Source: Lentisphaeria bacterium (lineage in GTDB: Bacteria > Verrucomicrobiota > Lentisphaeria > Victivallales > Victivallaceae). From it: 16,182 nucleotides of DNA. The stretch spans positions 1 through 16,182 of the forward strand of contig CAAGDG010000012.1 in assembly GCA_900768515.1 (NCBI GenBank), written 5' to 3'. Below the pieces are notes generated by a model that was not told where the DNA came from, made no database searches, and saw nothing but the letters and a program-made list of their open reading frames with translations. Position numbers and translations under genes: made by a program. Below, piece after piece: positions 1-6,665 of this stretch (positions are counted from its first letter, which is position 1; each line of letters starts with the position of its first letter).

Positions 1-53
1 AAAGGCCGGAGGCCCGTGGCCGAACGGCGGCCACTTTTGGGGGGGAGATATGA
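1..53 (+). CDS. 3' end of upstream gene, probably Mu gp29-like portal protein (partial)
   Basis: Only the last 16 codons lie in the window. Read from base 3, the frame is open and ends ...ATFGGEI at a TGA (51-53) that overlaps the ATG of the MuF gene as ATGA, the usual sign of translational coupling in a phage operon. The run GGGGGGGAG just before this point serves as ribosome site for the next gene. In Mu and its relatives the gene directly upstream of F is the portal (gp29, DUF935), so that identity is inferred from order alone; the visible residues carry no diagnostic motif. Confidence 0.5.
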   Translation, partial: RPEARGRTAATFGGEI

Positions 54-1495
54 CCTGGTGGGATGCTGTAAAAAACTGGTACGCCGGGAAGCGGGAGGAG
101 CCGTTCCCGGTTCCGGGGGCGGAAACGCCGGACCGCGAGGTGAAATACACCGGCGCGGCCGACTGGCTCTCAAAGCGGGCGAACCTGACTACCGCCATGG
201 GATCGCGGGAACTCGCGGAAACATGGACGGCGAAAGCGCGGGCGCAGGCGTTTTTCTCCGCCCGCGTGGCGGAGGGACACATCCTCGACCGGCTGCGGCA
301 GGTCTCCGACGCATTTTCCCGCGGGGAGATCGGCCAGGCGGAGGCGCGGACGGAGCTCAAAAAATTTCTGCTCCGCGAGGGTTACGACCCCAAGCAGGCC
401 GGGCTGCGCAATCTCGCCTCCACCGCGCGGCTGAACCTGATTCTGGAGCAGAACGCCCGGATGGCCGCCGCGGTCGGCCAGTACCAGGCGGGGATGGACC
501 CGGACATAAAAGAGCGGTTCCCCTGCTGGAGGTACATCGGCAGCACCGCGCTGGTTCCCCGTGATACGCACGCGCGGTTTGCCGGGAGGGTTTTCCGTAA
601 AGAGGACCCGATCTGGCACAAAATTTTTCCGCCGTCGGATTTCAACTGCAAATGCAGCGTCGAGGATTGCGACGACGAGCCGGACGAGGCTCCGCAGGAT
701 GTGGAGCCCGCCGACAGCGGCTTTGCCTTCGATCCGGCGCACGCGTTCGAGGAGTTCGACCTCTCGCTGATCCACGACGGGAAATTCCGCGACCAGGTTG
801 CGGATACACTGAAACGCGAATACAACATGTCGCTTGGCGACAATTTCAAGGCGTTTTTCCGGCGGGAGGATCAGGAGAAACAGAAAGATTCCGGGGGACC
901 CCCCGTCTTTGACGCGAAGTTCCCGAGCGTCGCCCGGAACGAAATGCGAAAAATCATTCCGTGGGCCATCATCGACCTTGCCGGGGTGAAGAAGGCGGAA
1001 CCGGTCAACCGGCTGAACCGCTGTCTCTACAACGTCAGGCGGGAAACCGGACTGGAAGGGCTGAAAACCGTGATGGCGGATTCCTCAATGAAACTTTCAA
1101 CCCCCGGCTCCTACTCAGCGGAAACGGGTATTCTCCGGCTCAACCCGGCCCATATAAATGATCCGGGGATCTGGAAAAAATTCAAGATCGGCAGACACGG
1201 GGAGTATGAAGGGCTGCTCTCGAACATCTACGCGGGGAAGGAGGTCGAGTCGGTCGTACTGCATGAACTTTACCACTCGGTTTCCGAACGCATCATCGCA
1301 AAGCCGGGCGGAAAGGCAAAGCAAAAAATGCTTCGGGAGTGTCTTGAGCGGGCAAAACGGGAGGGTTTTTCCATCTCCAGTCACGGGATGAAAAACGAAC
1401 ATGAGTTTTTCGCCGAACTGAAAACCGGCAAAGAACTTGCAAATCGCTCCTATCCGGATTATATTGAAGAAACGTTGAAGGAGTTCCTGTTATGA
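50..1495 (+). CDS. MuF-type minor capsid protein with C-terminal zincin-like (HExxH) toxin domain
   Basis: The 481-residue protein has two parts. Residues 1 to about 275 are a phage Mu gpF / SPP1 gp7 head-morphogenesis domain: D172-T-H174 followed by R-F-A-G, then the hallmark FPPSDFNCKC at 193-202. This family sits at the portal vertex inside the head and helps assembly. Residues about 290-481 do not belong to gpF. They hold VVLHELYHSV with H405, E406 and H409 forming HExxH, and EHEFFAE at 450-456, a likely place for the third zinc ligand. MuF proteins carrying C-terminal polymorphic toxin domains are an established phage family; assignment of this tail as such a toxin is inferred from the fold-type motif and from the small overlapping gene downstream. 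The start at 50 overlaps the previous stop and follows a GGGGGAG ribosome site. G+C falls sharply towards the 3' end. The domain could instead be a capsid-maturation or entry protease. Confidence 0.85.
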   Translation: MTWWDAVKNWYAGKREEPFPVPGAETPDREVKYTGAADWLSKRANLTTAMGSRELAETWTAKARAQAFFSARVAEGHILDRLRQVSDAFSRGEIGQAEARTELKKFLLREGYDPKQAGLRNLASTARLNLILEQNARMAAAVGQYQAGMDPDIKERFPCWRYIGSTALVPRDTHARFAGRVFRKEDPIWHKIFPPSDFNCKCSVEDCDDEPDEAPQDVEPADSGFAFDPAHAFEEFDLSLIHDGKFRDQVADTLKREYNMSLGDNFKAFFRREDQEKQKDSGGPPVFDAKFPSVARNEMRKIIPWAIIDLAGVKKAEPVNRLNRCLYNVRRETGLEGLKTVMADSSMKLSTPGSYSAETGILRLNPAHINDPGIWKKFKIGRHGEYEGLLSNIYAGKEVESVVLHELYHSVSERIIAKPGGKAKQKMLRECLERAKREGFSISSHGMKNEHEFFAELKTGKELANRSYPDYIEETLKEFLL

Positions 1496-1725
1496 TATTG
1501 ATGACCCGGGTTCCGGAGAAATACATCGCCGGTACAACATCGTTGGTGATTGATGATGCTGGTGGCGGGTTTTATGTGGATGTGGTCAAAAAGGACGCTC
1601 CGGCCGATTTTATCGCAGAGATGAGAGAGTATGACGTTCTGTGGAGAAAGGAACATCATAATCAGCCCTATTTTATCTTCCCCGACGATCCGGAGTATGA
1701 GAAATACCTCGCGCTGATCGAATAA
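1492..1725 (+). CDS. Small acidic protein, candidate immunity protein for the MuF-zincin toxin
   Basis: This 77-residue protein starts in an ATGA overlap with the end of the MuF-toxin gene, so it is probably made in step with it. It is acidic, has no signal peptide or membrane segment, and ends with PDDPEYEKYLALIE. I do not recognise a family. Its position, size and charge are those expected of an immunity protein that would protect the lysogen or the producing cell from the zincin domain; that role is inference. Hand counting gives 85 G/C in 180 bases (1501-1680, 47%), far below the roughly 60-70% of neighbouring genes, which suggests it came in together with the toxin domain. Its mRNA ends at a strong terminator about 40 bases downstream. 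Confidence 0.75.
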   Translation: MILMTRVPEKYIAGTTSLVIDDAGGGFYVDVVKKDAPADFIAEMREYDVLWRKEHHNQPYFIFPDDPEYEKYLALIE

Positions 1726-1850
1726 ACGAGTAAACAATTCGGGCGCTGAACAGCCCGCCGGTGCACACCCGACAGATTCAAAATCTGCCGGGTGCGCTTT
1801 TTTGCGCCCTCGCGACCGGGCGGTTATCCTCAACTCACCAGGAGGAAATC
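1726..1850 (+). other. Only sizeable intergenic gap in the window
   Basis: These 125 bases hold the terminator at 1763-1803, a smaller upstream hairpin (CGGGC 1740-1744 with GCCCG 1753-1757, 8-base loop) and the AGGAGG ribosome site for the next gene (about 1840-1845). No convincing promoter is seen. It marks the 3' border of the low-G+C toxin/immunity segment. Confidence 0.6.
1763..1803 (+). terminator. Rho-independent terminator after the toxin/immunity pair
   Basis: The arms GCACACCCGACAGATT (1763-1778) and AATCTGCCGGGTGCGC (1782-1797) pair at 14 of 16 positions, with two A/C mismatches and a CAA loop, followed by six T (1798-1803). It lies inside what is otherwise a continuous late operon, between the candidate immunity gene and gpG. 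Read-through, antitermination or a new promoter would be needed for the downstream head genes. Confidence 0.85.
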
Positions 1851-2399
1851 ATGATTTTCGGCTCCATCACCCCCACCCTCGCATCCGCCCGCCTCCGGGT
1901 GCTGATGCTGCGGCTCTCCGACACGCTGCCGCTTTTCAAGACGTGGTCAACTGTTGTTGTCAACAAAGCGCGCAGCAATGCCAGGGCAAAGGGCGGACGC
2001 CGCCTCTGGCGGCAGATCGCAGACTATACGCGGGTGACCTCCTGCTCGCAGCGCGGCGCGACGATCGAGTGCCTGTCATACATCGGCGCGCACAAAGAGT
2101 TTGGCGGGCCGATTCAGGCGAAAAACAAAATGGCGCTGACCATTCCGATCCACCGGATGGCCTACGGGAAAACCGCAGCGGAGCTCGAAATGTCCGGGAT
2201 CAAATTGTTTCGGCCAGGTTCTCCCGCAATGAAAAAGAACATTCTGGCAACCACGGACGAGAACGGCAATCTGATCCCGGTGTTCGCCCTCTGCCGCCGC
2301 ACCCGGCCGCAGCGGTCGGACAAATGGTGGCCGGAAAAACGCTGGGTTCTCGACCAGGGAATCCGCGAGGCGAAATGGCATATTGAGAAGGGACATTAA
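1851..2399 (+). CDS. Mu gpG-like phage virion morphogenesis / tail completion protein
   Basis: A 182-residue protein that I place in the Mu gpG / phage virion morphogenesis family (related to P2 gpS), whose members act at head-tail joining or tail completion. Supporting features are the position directly after F and before the protease, the basic N-terminal helical part with RRLWRQIADYT, and the segment HKEFGGPIQAKNKMALTIPI, which matches the family pattern of a strand followed by H-x-x-F-G-G and a proline/lysine-rich stretch. The ATG at 1851 is chosen because the frame upstream runs through the terminator, and because CCAGGAGGAAATC gives an ideal ribosome site. It ends with WHIEKGH, 15 bases before the protease start. 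Similarity is at motif level, so the exact role is less sure than the family. Confidence 0.7.
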   Translation: MIFGSITPTLASARLRVLMLRLSDTLPLFKTWSTVVVNKARSNARAKGGRRLWRQIADYTRVTSCSQRGATIECLSYIGAHKEFGGPIQAKNKMALTIPIHRMAYGKTAAELEMSGIKLFRPGSPAMKKNILATTDENGNLIPVFALCRRTRPQRSDKWWPEKRWVLDQGIREAKWHIEKGH

Positions 2400-2414
2400 G
2401 AGAGGGTTTGCGCA

Positions 2415-3419
2415 ATGGACTACGCAATTTTTGACGGACTCGCGCTCGGCGACGTGCCGGCGGACGGATCCGCGCCGCGGCCGTTCCGGCTGTTCCGGGT
2501 CGGGGAGAACATTTTAACGCAGAACGGCCGCGAGCTCAAACTCGTGCTGTCGGCGGAGGACCTCGCCTCGATCGCGGAGTACTGCCGGATGAAGGGAGAG
2601 AAAATTCCGATCGACAGCCGCCACGCGCTGTTCCTCGCCGCCGAGCGCGCCGGGATCGGCGAAAACGAGGCGCTGAAATCGGTCCCGTCGTCGGTCTCGG
2701 CGCTCGGGTTTGCCAGCCTCGAGGCGCGGGACGACGGCCTCTACGCGACGGAGATCGAATTCCTGCCGCTCGCGGCGGAACTGTTCAAACAGGGGGCGCT
2801 CCGGTACTACTCGCCCGTGATCCGCGGGCTCGACGGGAAATCTCCGCTGCGGGTGACGTCAATCGCGATGGACAACGTCCCGGCACTCAACAATCTCGAA
2901 ATTCTCGCCGCCTCCGGGGAGGCCGGCGTGCAAATCAAAACGCCCGAAACGGGCAAAAATGAGGAGGTCAACATGACCAGAACGGAAATTGCCCTGCGAA
3001 ATCTGCTGGGCGACAGCGCGATCGCGCTCTCGGATTCGACCGACGAAGCCGTCGCGGCGAAAATCGATGCGCTCGCCGCGGAACTCCCGGAACTCCGGCG
3101 CAAGGCCGGCGAGGCGGACAAACTCGCGCTCGCCGCGGAGCAGGAGAAAAAGCGCCAGCTCATCGACCAGGCGATCAGCGAGAACCGCGCGACGAACGTC
3201 GAGCGCGACGGCCTCATGAAACTCGACGTCGCCTGGCTGGCCGCGGAGCTGCCGAAACGCGCGCAGAACGCCGTGCCGACCGCCCCGCTGCCGGGGGGGA
3301 AGAAGGGCGATGAGACCGAGGCGCTCTCCGCCGAGGAAAAGTCGTTCGCGGAAAAAATGGGCCTGTCGGCCGAGGAGTTTCTCAAATCCAAGAAGGAGTG
3401 CAGAAATGAACAGAATTAA
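2415..3419 (+). CDS. Mu gpI-like prohead protease with scaffold C-terminus
   Basis: This 334-residue protein matches the Mu I (gp32) prohead protease family, which cleaves the scaffold and itself during head maturation. Family landmarks appear in order: IPIDSRH at 64-70 (H70 at the place of the conserved D-x-x-H), RYYSPVI at 130-136 with a serine at 133, and RVTSIAMDNVPALNNLEIL at about 146-164, corresponding to the conserved S-V-A-x-x-N-x-P-A-L. From about residue 187 the protein becomes charged and helical (LPELRRKAGEADKLALAAEQ), typical of scaffold. The start at 2415 has AGAGGG eight bases upstream. The 3' end overlaps the next gene by 14 bases. An in-frame internal start gives the free scaffold, as in Mu I/Z. 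Confidence 0.88.
   Translation: MDYAIFDGLALGDVPADGSAPRPFRLFRVGENILTQNGRELKLVLSAEDLASIAEYCRMKGEKIPIDSRHALFLAAERAGIGENEALKSVPSSVSALGFASLEARDDGLYATEIEFLPLAAELFKQGALRYYSPVIRGLDGKSPLRVTSIAMDNVPALNNLEILAASGEAGVQIKTPETGKNEEVNMTRTEIALRNLLGDSAIALSDSTDEAVAAKIDALAAELPELRRKAGEADKLALAAEQEKKRQLIDQAISENRATNVERDGLMKLDVAWLAAELPKRAQNAVPTAPLPGGKKGDETEALSAEEKSFAEKMGLSAEEFLKSKKECRNEQN
2961..2975 (+). promoter_or_regulatory. Internal ribosome site and start codon for the nested scaffold
   Basis: GAGGAGG (2961-2967) lies five bases before an in-frame ATG (2973-2975) inside the protease gene. It is a near-perfect Shine-Dalgarno sequence at the junction between the protease and scaffold parts. Confidence 0.8.
2973..3419 (+). 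CDS. Nested capsid scaffold protein (Mu gpZ-like)
   Basis: Translation from the internal ATG at 2973, in the same frame as the protease, gives a 148-residue protein equal to the protease C-terminus from M187 on. It is rich in Ala, Glu and Lys with long predicted helices (for example ELRRKAGEADKLALAAEQEK) and a C-terminal AEEKSFAEKMGLSAEEFLKS, as expected for an internal head scaffold that is later degraded. Mu makes its scaffold Z in exactly this way from within gene I. The strong ribosome site and the position at the domain boundary support it; that this protein is made has not been shown. Confidence 0.75.
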   Translation: MTRTEIALRNLLGDSAIALSDSTDEAVAAKIDALAAELPELRRKAGEADKLALAAEQEKKRQLIDQAISENRATNVERDGLMKLDVAWLAAELPKRAQNAVPTAPLPGGKKGDETEALSAEEKSFAEKMGLSAEEFLKSKKECRNEQN

Positions 3420-3816
3420 CGCTACGAGCCCCCTTGGGCGCTACACAATCGCCGACTCGACTACGATTACCCCCGGACAGCTGGTGGCCCTCAACAGCGC
3501 CGGAAAGGCCGTTCCCGCGAGCGACACCGCGGGGCTGAGAGTGATCGGCATCGCGAAAATGGTTGCCGACGGAGAGGTCGAGGTGTTTTCCGGCATCGTC
3601 GCGCTGGCGAATGGATCCTCCGGCGCTGCCATCGCGCGGACCGACCGCGGTGCGAATGCCTACGTCGTCGACGCCGTCACGGTCGGGAAAACCGCGACGA
3701 ACAAAATCATTGCGGGGATCGTCGTCGACGTCTACGACGGCGAGGTGTATGTCGCGGTCGAGCCGGTCGCCATCGCCGCCGCGGCCGCAGCCGACGCAGC
3801 CGCCGCCACCGCGTAA
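3406..3816 (+). CDS. Small head decoration / capsid cement-like protein
   Basis: A 136-residue protein between the protease/scaffold and the major capsid gene. It is rich in small residues and beta strands (GQLVALNSAGKAVPASDTAG, VVDVYDGEVYVAVEPV) and ends in an alanine-rich tail of about 15 residues. Proteins of this kind and position (DUF2190-like) decorate or cement the capsid surface; the call rests on position and composition, not on a decisive motif. The ATG at 3406 follows GAAGGAG and makes the gene overlap the protease end by 14 bases, so the longer frame upstream is a shadow of the protease gene. Confidence 0.65.
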   Translation: MNRINATSPLGRYTIADSTTITPGQLVALNSAGKAVPASDTAGLRVIGIAKMVADGEVEVFSGIVALANGSSGAAIARTDRGANAYVVDAVTVGKTATNKIIAGIVVDVYDGEVYVAVEPVAIAAAAAADAAAATA

Positions 3817-3838
3817 CTGACAACAGGGAGAAAATAAA

Positions 3839-4732
3839 ATGAATCTGACTGCAGACACCATGCGCGAGCTGTTTTTCGCATTCAACGCCTACCTCCAGAA
3901 AGGGCTCGGAGGCGGCTGGGACGGGTGGACCCGCTTCTGCTCGGTCATCAACTCCGGCACGCTGATCGAAAAATACCCGCTGACGATCATTTCCGGCGGG
4001 ATGCGCGAGTGGATCGGTGAGCGCGTCATCAACCAGATCTCCGGGAAGCTCTTCGAGGTGGTCAACCGCGATTACGAGCACACCGAGATGGTCAATCGCA
4101 ACGACATCGAGGATGACAACCTCGGATTCTACCAGGCGCTGTTCACGGAAATGGGGATCAACGCCGCGAACCTCTGGCCGGAACTCGCCGTCAACGCGCT
4201 GACCGGAACCGGGAAATGGGCCGACGGCGTCGCGTTTTTCTCGGCGACCCGGAAAATCGGCAAGGCCACGATCAACAACGTCGTTTCCGGCGAGCTCACG
4301 GTGGCAAACTACGAGACGGCCCGCGCGCAGATGATGCAGTTCTGCAAACCGGACGGGAAAACGCCGCTCGGCCTCGTTCCGGACACGCTGATGGTTGGAC
4401 CCACCCTCGAGGTCACCGCCCGGAAAATCCTCAAGGCAGATCTGGTCATTGAGAACAACACGACGGTCAGCAACGTCCACCGGGACGAGTGCGAAATTCT
4501 CGTCAATCCGTTGCTGACCGGCGACAACGCCGGAAAATGGTACCTGATGAACACGAAACGCGGCATCAAGCCGGTCGTCGTCCAGAAACGCAAGGTCGGC
4601 CCGCTCGTCCGCTGGGACAAAGACTCCGACACCTGCGTCAAGGACCACAACCGAAACGAGTACGGGCTGCACTACCGCGGCGCGGCCGCGCTGGTCGCCC
4701 CTCAGCTCATCATCGGCGGAAACCTCGGGTGA
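3839..4732 (+). CDS. Mu gpT-like major capsid protein
   Basis: The 297-residue protein is a clear member of the Mu gpT major head subunit family (HK97-type fold). It shows the expected order: LTADTMRELFFAFNAYLQKG near the N-terminus, GGMREWIGERVINQ, the conserved YEHTEMVNRNDIEDDNLGFY (about 81-100), then TEMGINAANLWPEL and a C-terminal RNEYGLHYRGAAALVAPQLI. Length is close to the usual 300 residues. The start at 3839 has AGGGAG about eight bases upstream. It is followed after four bases by the gp36-like gene, so head shell and head completion proteins are co-translated from one message. Confidence 0.93.
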   Translation: MNLTADTMRELFFAFNAYLQKGLGGGWDGWTRFCSVINSGTLIEKYPLTIISGGMREWIGERVINQISGKLFEVVNRDYEHTEMVNRNDIEDDNLGFYQALFTEMGINAANLWPELAVNALTGTGKWADGVAFFSATRKIGKATINNVVSGELTVANYETARAQMMQFCKPDGKTPLGLVPDTLMVGPTLEVTARKILKADLVIENNTTVSNVHRDECEILVNPLLTGDNAGKWYLMNTKRGIKPVVVQKRKVGPLVRWDKDSDTCVKDHNRNEYGLHYRGAAALVAPQLIIGGNLG

Positions 4733-4736
4733 GAGC

Positions 4737-5171
4737 ATGAGTGATTACGCCACGGTGGAGGACCTGCTCGACCGGCTGCGGTCGCTGTACGGCGGACTGT
4801 ATACCGACCGGTTCGGCGAGGCGATGACGGCGGAGGCGCAGTCGGATCTCGACTCCGCCGAGGCGGAGATCAACGCCCTTGTCGGCACCCGGTTCCGGGT
4901 GCCGGTCACCGCCGGGGGCTCGCTGCCGCTGCTCCGGCATTGGACGGTGACGCTCGCGGAGGAGCTCGCCTGGTCGAGATCCGGCAAGGGCGCGCTGCCG
5001 GAAACCCTCGCAAATCGCGTAAAACAGGTTCGCGAGTATCTGGAAAAAATCGCCGGCGGTACGATGACGCTCGCCGGGGCGGAGCAGGACGAGGAGAGCG
5101 GCGGAGCGTCGATCGCGTTTATCGCCGGAAACGAGCCTGTTTTCGGGCGCGAAAAAATGAGAGGCTACTAA
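4737..5171 (+). CDS. Mu gp36-like head completion protein (DUF1320)
   Basis: A 144-residue protein with the DUF1320 pattern: an N-terminal YATVEDLLDRLRS, DLDSAEAEINALVGTRFRVP in the middle and a C-terminal FGREKMRGY. It lies directly behind the major capsid gene, as in Mu (gp36) and many Mu-like prophages, where it is taken as a head-tail connector or head completion protein. The start at 4737 is four bases after the capsid stop, with only a weak GGTGAG ribosome site, which suggests coupling to capsid translation. Confidence 0.85.
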   Translation: MSDYATVEDLLDRLRSLYGGLYTDRFGEAMTAEAQSDLDSAEAEINALVGTRFRVPVTAGGSLPLLRHWTVTLAEELAWSRSGKGALPETLANRVKQVREYLEKIAGGTMTLAGAEQDEESGGASIAFIAGNEPVFGREKMRGY

Positions 5172-5174
5172 ACG

Positions 5175-5624
5175 ATGTACACCCCGGTTCAGATGATCGC
5201 GGAGGGGATCGCGGAGATGATCCGCGCGACCGGCGCTTTCAAATACGTGACCTACGCGCAGGCCAGTAACGGCGCGCAGGTCTGGCGGATGCTGGAGGCG
5301 ATGGTGAATCTCCCGGCCGCGATTGTCGCGATCGGCACGGTCGATTACGAACACGACGCGCTGAAACGGACGATCCGCCCGATGGTTTTCGTCGTCGGCG
5401 AATTCAACCGTTACCTGAATGGCGACGCCGCCGGGATCTGGGAGCTGACCGAGCGGGTGGTCGGGGCGTTCCTGCCGGCATTGACACCGGAGGGACTGAA
5501 CCAGCCGGAGGTGTGCGGGATAGAGTTTGTCCCGGAATCTGCCGTGCCGATCCAGTCGGAGGAGAACGTTTCCGCCTATCTGGTCACGCTGGAGGGAACG
5601 GAATTTTTAAGCAAGAGGAGCTGA
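5175..5624 (+). CDS. Mu gp37-like protein (DUF1834), likely tail terminator or connector
   Basis: The 149-residue protein begins MYTPVQMIAEGIAEMIRATG and has strands and helices typical of small tail terminator or minor tail proteins, including GIWELTERVVGAFL and a C-terminal SAYLVTLEGTEFL. Position after DUF1320 fits Mu gp37 (gpJ, DUF1834). TGAGAGG about ten bases upstream supports the ATG at 5175. The family call rests on order, length and general pattern; I cannot point to catalytic or diagnostic residues. Confidence 0.65.
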   Translation: MYTPVQMIAEGIAEMIRATGAFKYVTYAQASNGAQVWRMLEAMVNLPAAIVAIGTVDYEHDALKRTIRPMVFVVGEFNRYLNGDAAGIWELTERVVGAFLPALTPEGLNQPEVCGIEFVPESAVPIQSEENVSAYLVTLEGTEFLSKRS

Positions 5625-5628
5625 TTCA

Positions 5629-6021
5629 ATGAGCATGAAAAAAATCGGGAAAGCGGTCCTCTACCCCGGAACTCCGGACGAGGTCTGGGGGATTTGTGAA
5701 TCGCAGGACATCAACCTGGAGGCAGATAAAAAAGAGGTCAAAAACGGTACGGGTGATACCGTCGCCGTCCTCTACACCGACGTCGGCAAAAAAAAATTTT
5801 CCGGCACCTACACCCCCTACGCCGTCGACGGGGATACCCCGGTCACAGATGACGATCTGATCGGGGAGGAGCTCGAAATTAAAACTCAGGACGGGGAAAA
5901 AACCCTCAAAATTCATATCGACTCCGCTACGTTCAAACAGAAAAAGGGTGACACGAGCGAGTTTTCCATCGAGGGGTATTTCTATCCGGAGATCTCATCA
6001 ACCGCCTCGGCTGGTGCATAG
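5629..6021 (+). CDS. Small tail tube-like protein
   Basis: A 130-residue, beta-rich protein with a lysine- and aspartate-rich surface (DINLEADKKEVKNGTGDT, EFSIEGYFYPEISS). It lies between the tail terminator candidate and the tail assembly chaperone, which is where siphoviruses encode the tail tube. No sheath gene precedes it, unlike Mu, where L (sheath) and M (tube) lie here. I infer the tube function from order, size and beta content. GAGGAG lies eight bases before the ATG at 5629; a second ATG two codons later (5635) is less well placed. The next start follows closely. Confidence 0.65.
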   Translation: MSMKKIGKAVLYPGTPDEVWGICESQDINLEADKKEVKNGTGDTVAVLYTDVGKKKFSGTYTPYAVDGDTPVTDDDLIGEELEIKTQDGEKTLKIHIDSATFKQKKGDTSEFSIEGYFYPEISSTASAGA

Positions 6022-6030
6022 GAGATAACG

Positions 6031-6465
6031 ATGGACAACGTGAGTCAGGCAATTGATCGGCTCGCGGAGGCGAAAAACAACGCCGCGCTCGGCGCTGAGT
6101 TCGCCCCCGATTACGTCACGCTGAAAGGCATCAAATTTTTTTATAAAACGTTTGCGCACGCCTGGGTGATTCCGGCCGCGATCTCGCGAAACGCGAAACT
6201 GAGCATGTTCGAACGCGGAATGCTCGTTCTGTACATTCTCGCACAGCCGCCGGACCTCGTGCGCAACACCGTCATGCAGCAGCTCGACGAGGGAAACATC
6301 ATTGACGCGGCGGCGGCGTTTTTCGAGAAAAACAACCTCACTCCGGAGGACCTCGAATCGCTCGACGTCGAAAAATTGATGCAGCATCCATACGCAAAAA
6401 ACGAATCGAGGACGAGGGCGGCGTCCTCGACTACTACTGGTGGAGTCGCCTGCTCTACGGAATAG
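6031..6465 (+). CDS. Tail assembly chaperone, short form (lambda gpG-like)
   Basis: The 144-residue zero-frame product starts at 6031 behind AGGAG that overlaps the previous stop codon. It is mostly helical (MLVLYILAQPPDLVRNTVMQ) and lies immediately before the tape measure gene, the standard position of tail assembly chaperones, which keep the tape measure soluble and recruit tube subunits. The last residues after the slip site (ESRTRAASSTTTGGVACSTE) look like non-selected sequence, whereas the -1 frame there encodes a sensible protein. Both facts point to programmed frameshifting. It is analogous to gpG, with no claim of sequence homology. Confidence 0.8.
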   Translation: MDNVSQAIDRLAEAKNNAALGAEFAPDYVTLKGIKFFYKTFAHAWVIPAAISRNAKLSMFERGMLVLYILAQPPDLVRNTVMQQLDEGNIIDAAAAFFEKNNLTPEDLESLDVEKLMQHPYAKNESRTRAASSTTTGGVACSTE

Positions 6466-6665
6466 CGACGAATTTACACTGGTCTGAGCGTGACATCCTG
6501 GCGATGCGCTGGGACCGCGTGCTCGCATACGCCGAGGAGATTCAGCTGGATCTCGGGCAGAACCCGGCCCGGCTGGAACCGCTCCTCCCGGAGGAAATCG
6601 AACTCGCCGTAGCGATGCGGGCAGAACACGCAGAGGCAATGAAAAAATGGCGCAATCGTCGTTGA
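6031..6665 (+). CDS. Tail assembly chaperone, -1 frameshifted long form (lambda gpGT-like)
   Basis: Slipping by -1 on A AAA AAC at 6396-6402 joins 124 zero-frame codons to 87 codons of the -1 frame, giving about 211 residues that end at TGA 6663-6665, 19 bases inside the tape measure gene. The extension reads KRIEDEGGVLDYYWWSR, then LHWSERDILAMRWDRVLAYA, and ends MKKWRNRR; this is protein-like and helical. Without the shift the 182 bases 6466-6646 would be an unexplained gap in an otherwise packed operon. In lambda the GT form is made at a few percent of G and binds the tape measure; the same role is inferred here. Confidence 0.8.
6396..6430 (+). promoter_or_regulatory. Programmed -1 ribosomal frameshift site: A AAA AAC plus hairpin
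   Basis: The heptamer A AAA AAC (6396-6402) is in the correct phase (gcA AAA AAC) for simultaneous slippage of two tRNAs. Three bases later a perfect 9-bp inverted repeat follows, TCGAGGACG (6406-6414) with CGTCCTCGA (6422-6430) around a 7-base loop. The spacer is short, so the lowest pairs may open when the ribosome is on the slip site. Confidence 0.85.

Noticed and set aside
1763..1803. On the minus strand the hairpin looks a little like a tRNA T-arm and acceptor (TTTTGAATCTG ... GGGTG)
   Set aside because: No D-arm or anticodon arm can be placed next to it; the T run and near-symmetric stem fit a terminator.
1802..1830. Possible promoter TTGCGC, 17 bases, TATCCT before gpG
   Set aside because: Only 7 of 12 consensus bases match, which is expected by chance; it overlaps the terminator T run. 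Kept only as a place to look if a promoter is needed after the terminator.
6466..6646. Separate small gene between chaperone and tape measure (for example from an ATG at 6503)
   Set aside because: No ribosome site is seen there, and the slip site plus hairpin joins this frame to the chaperone.
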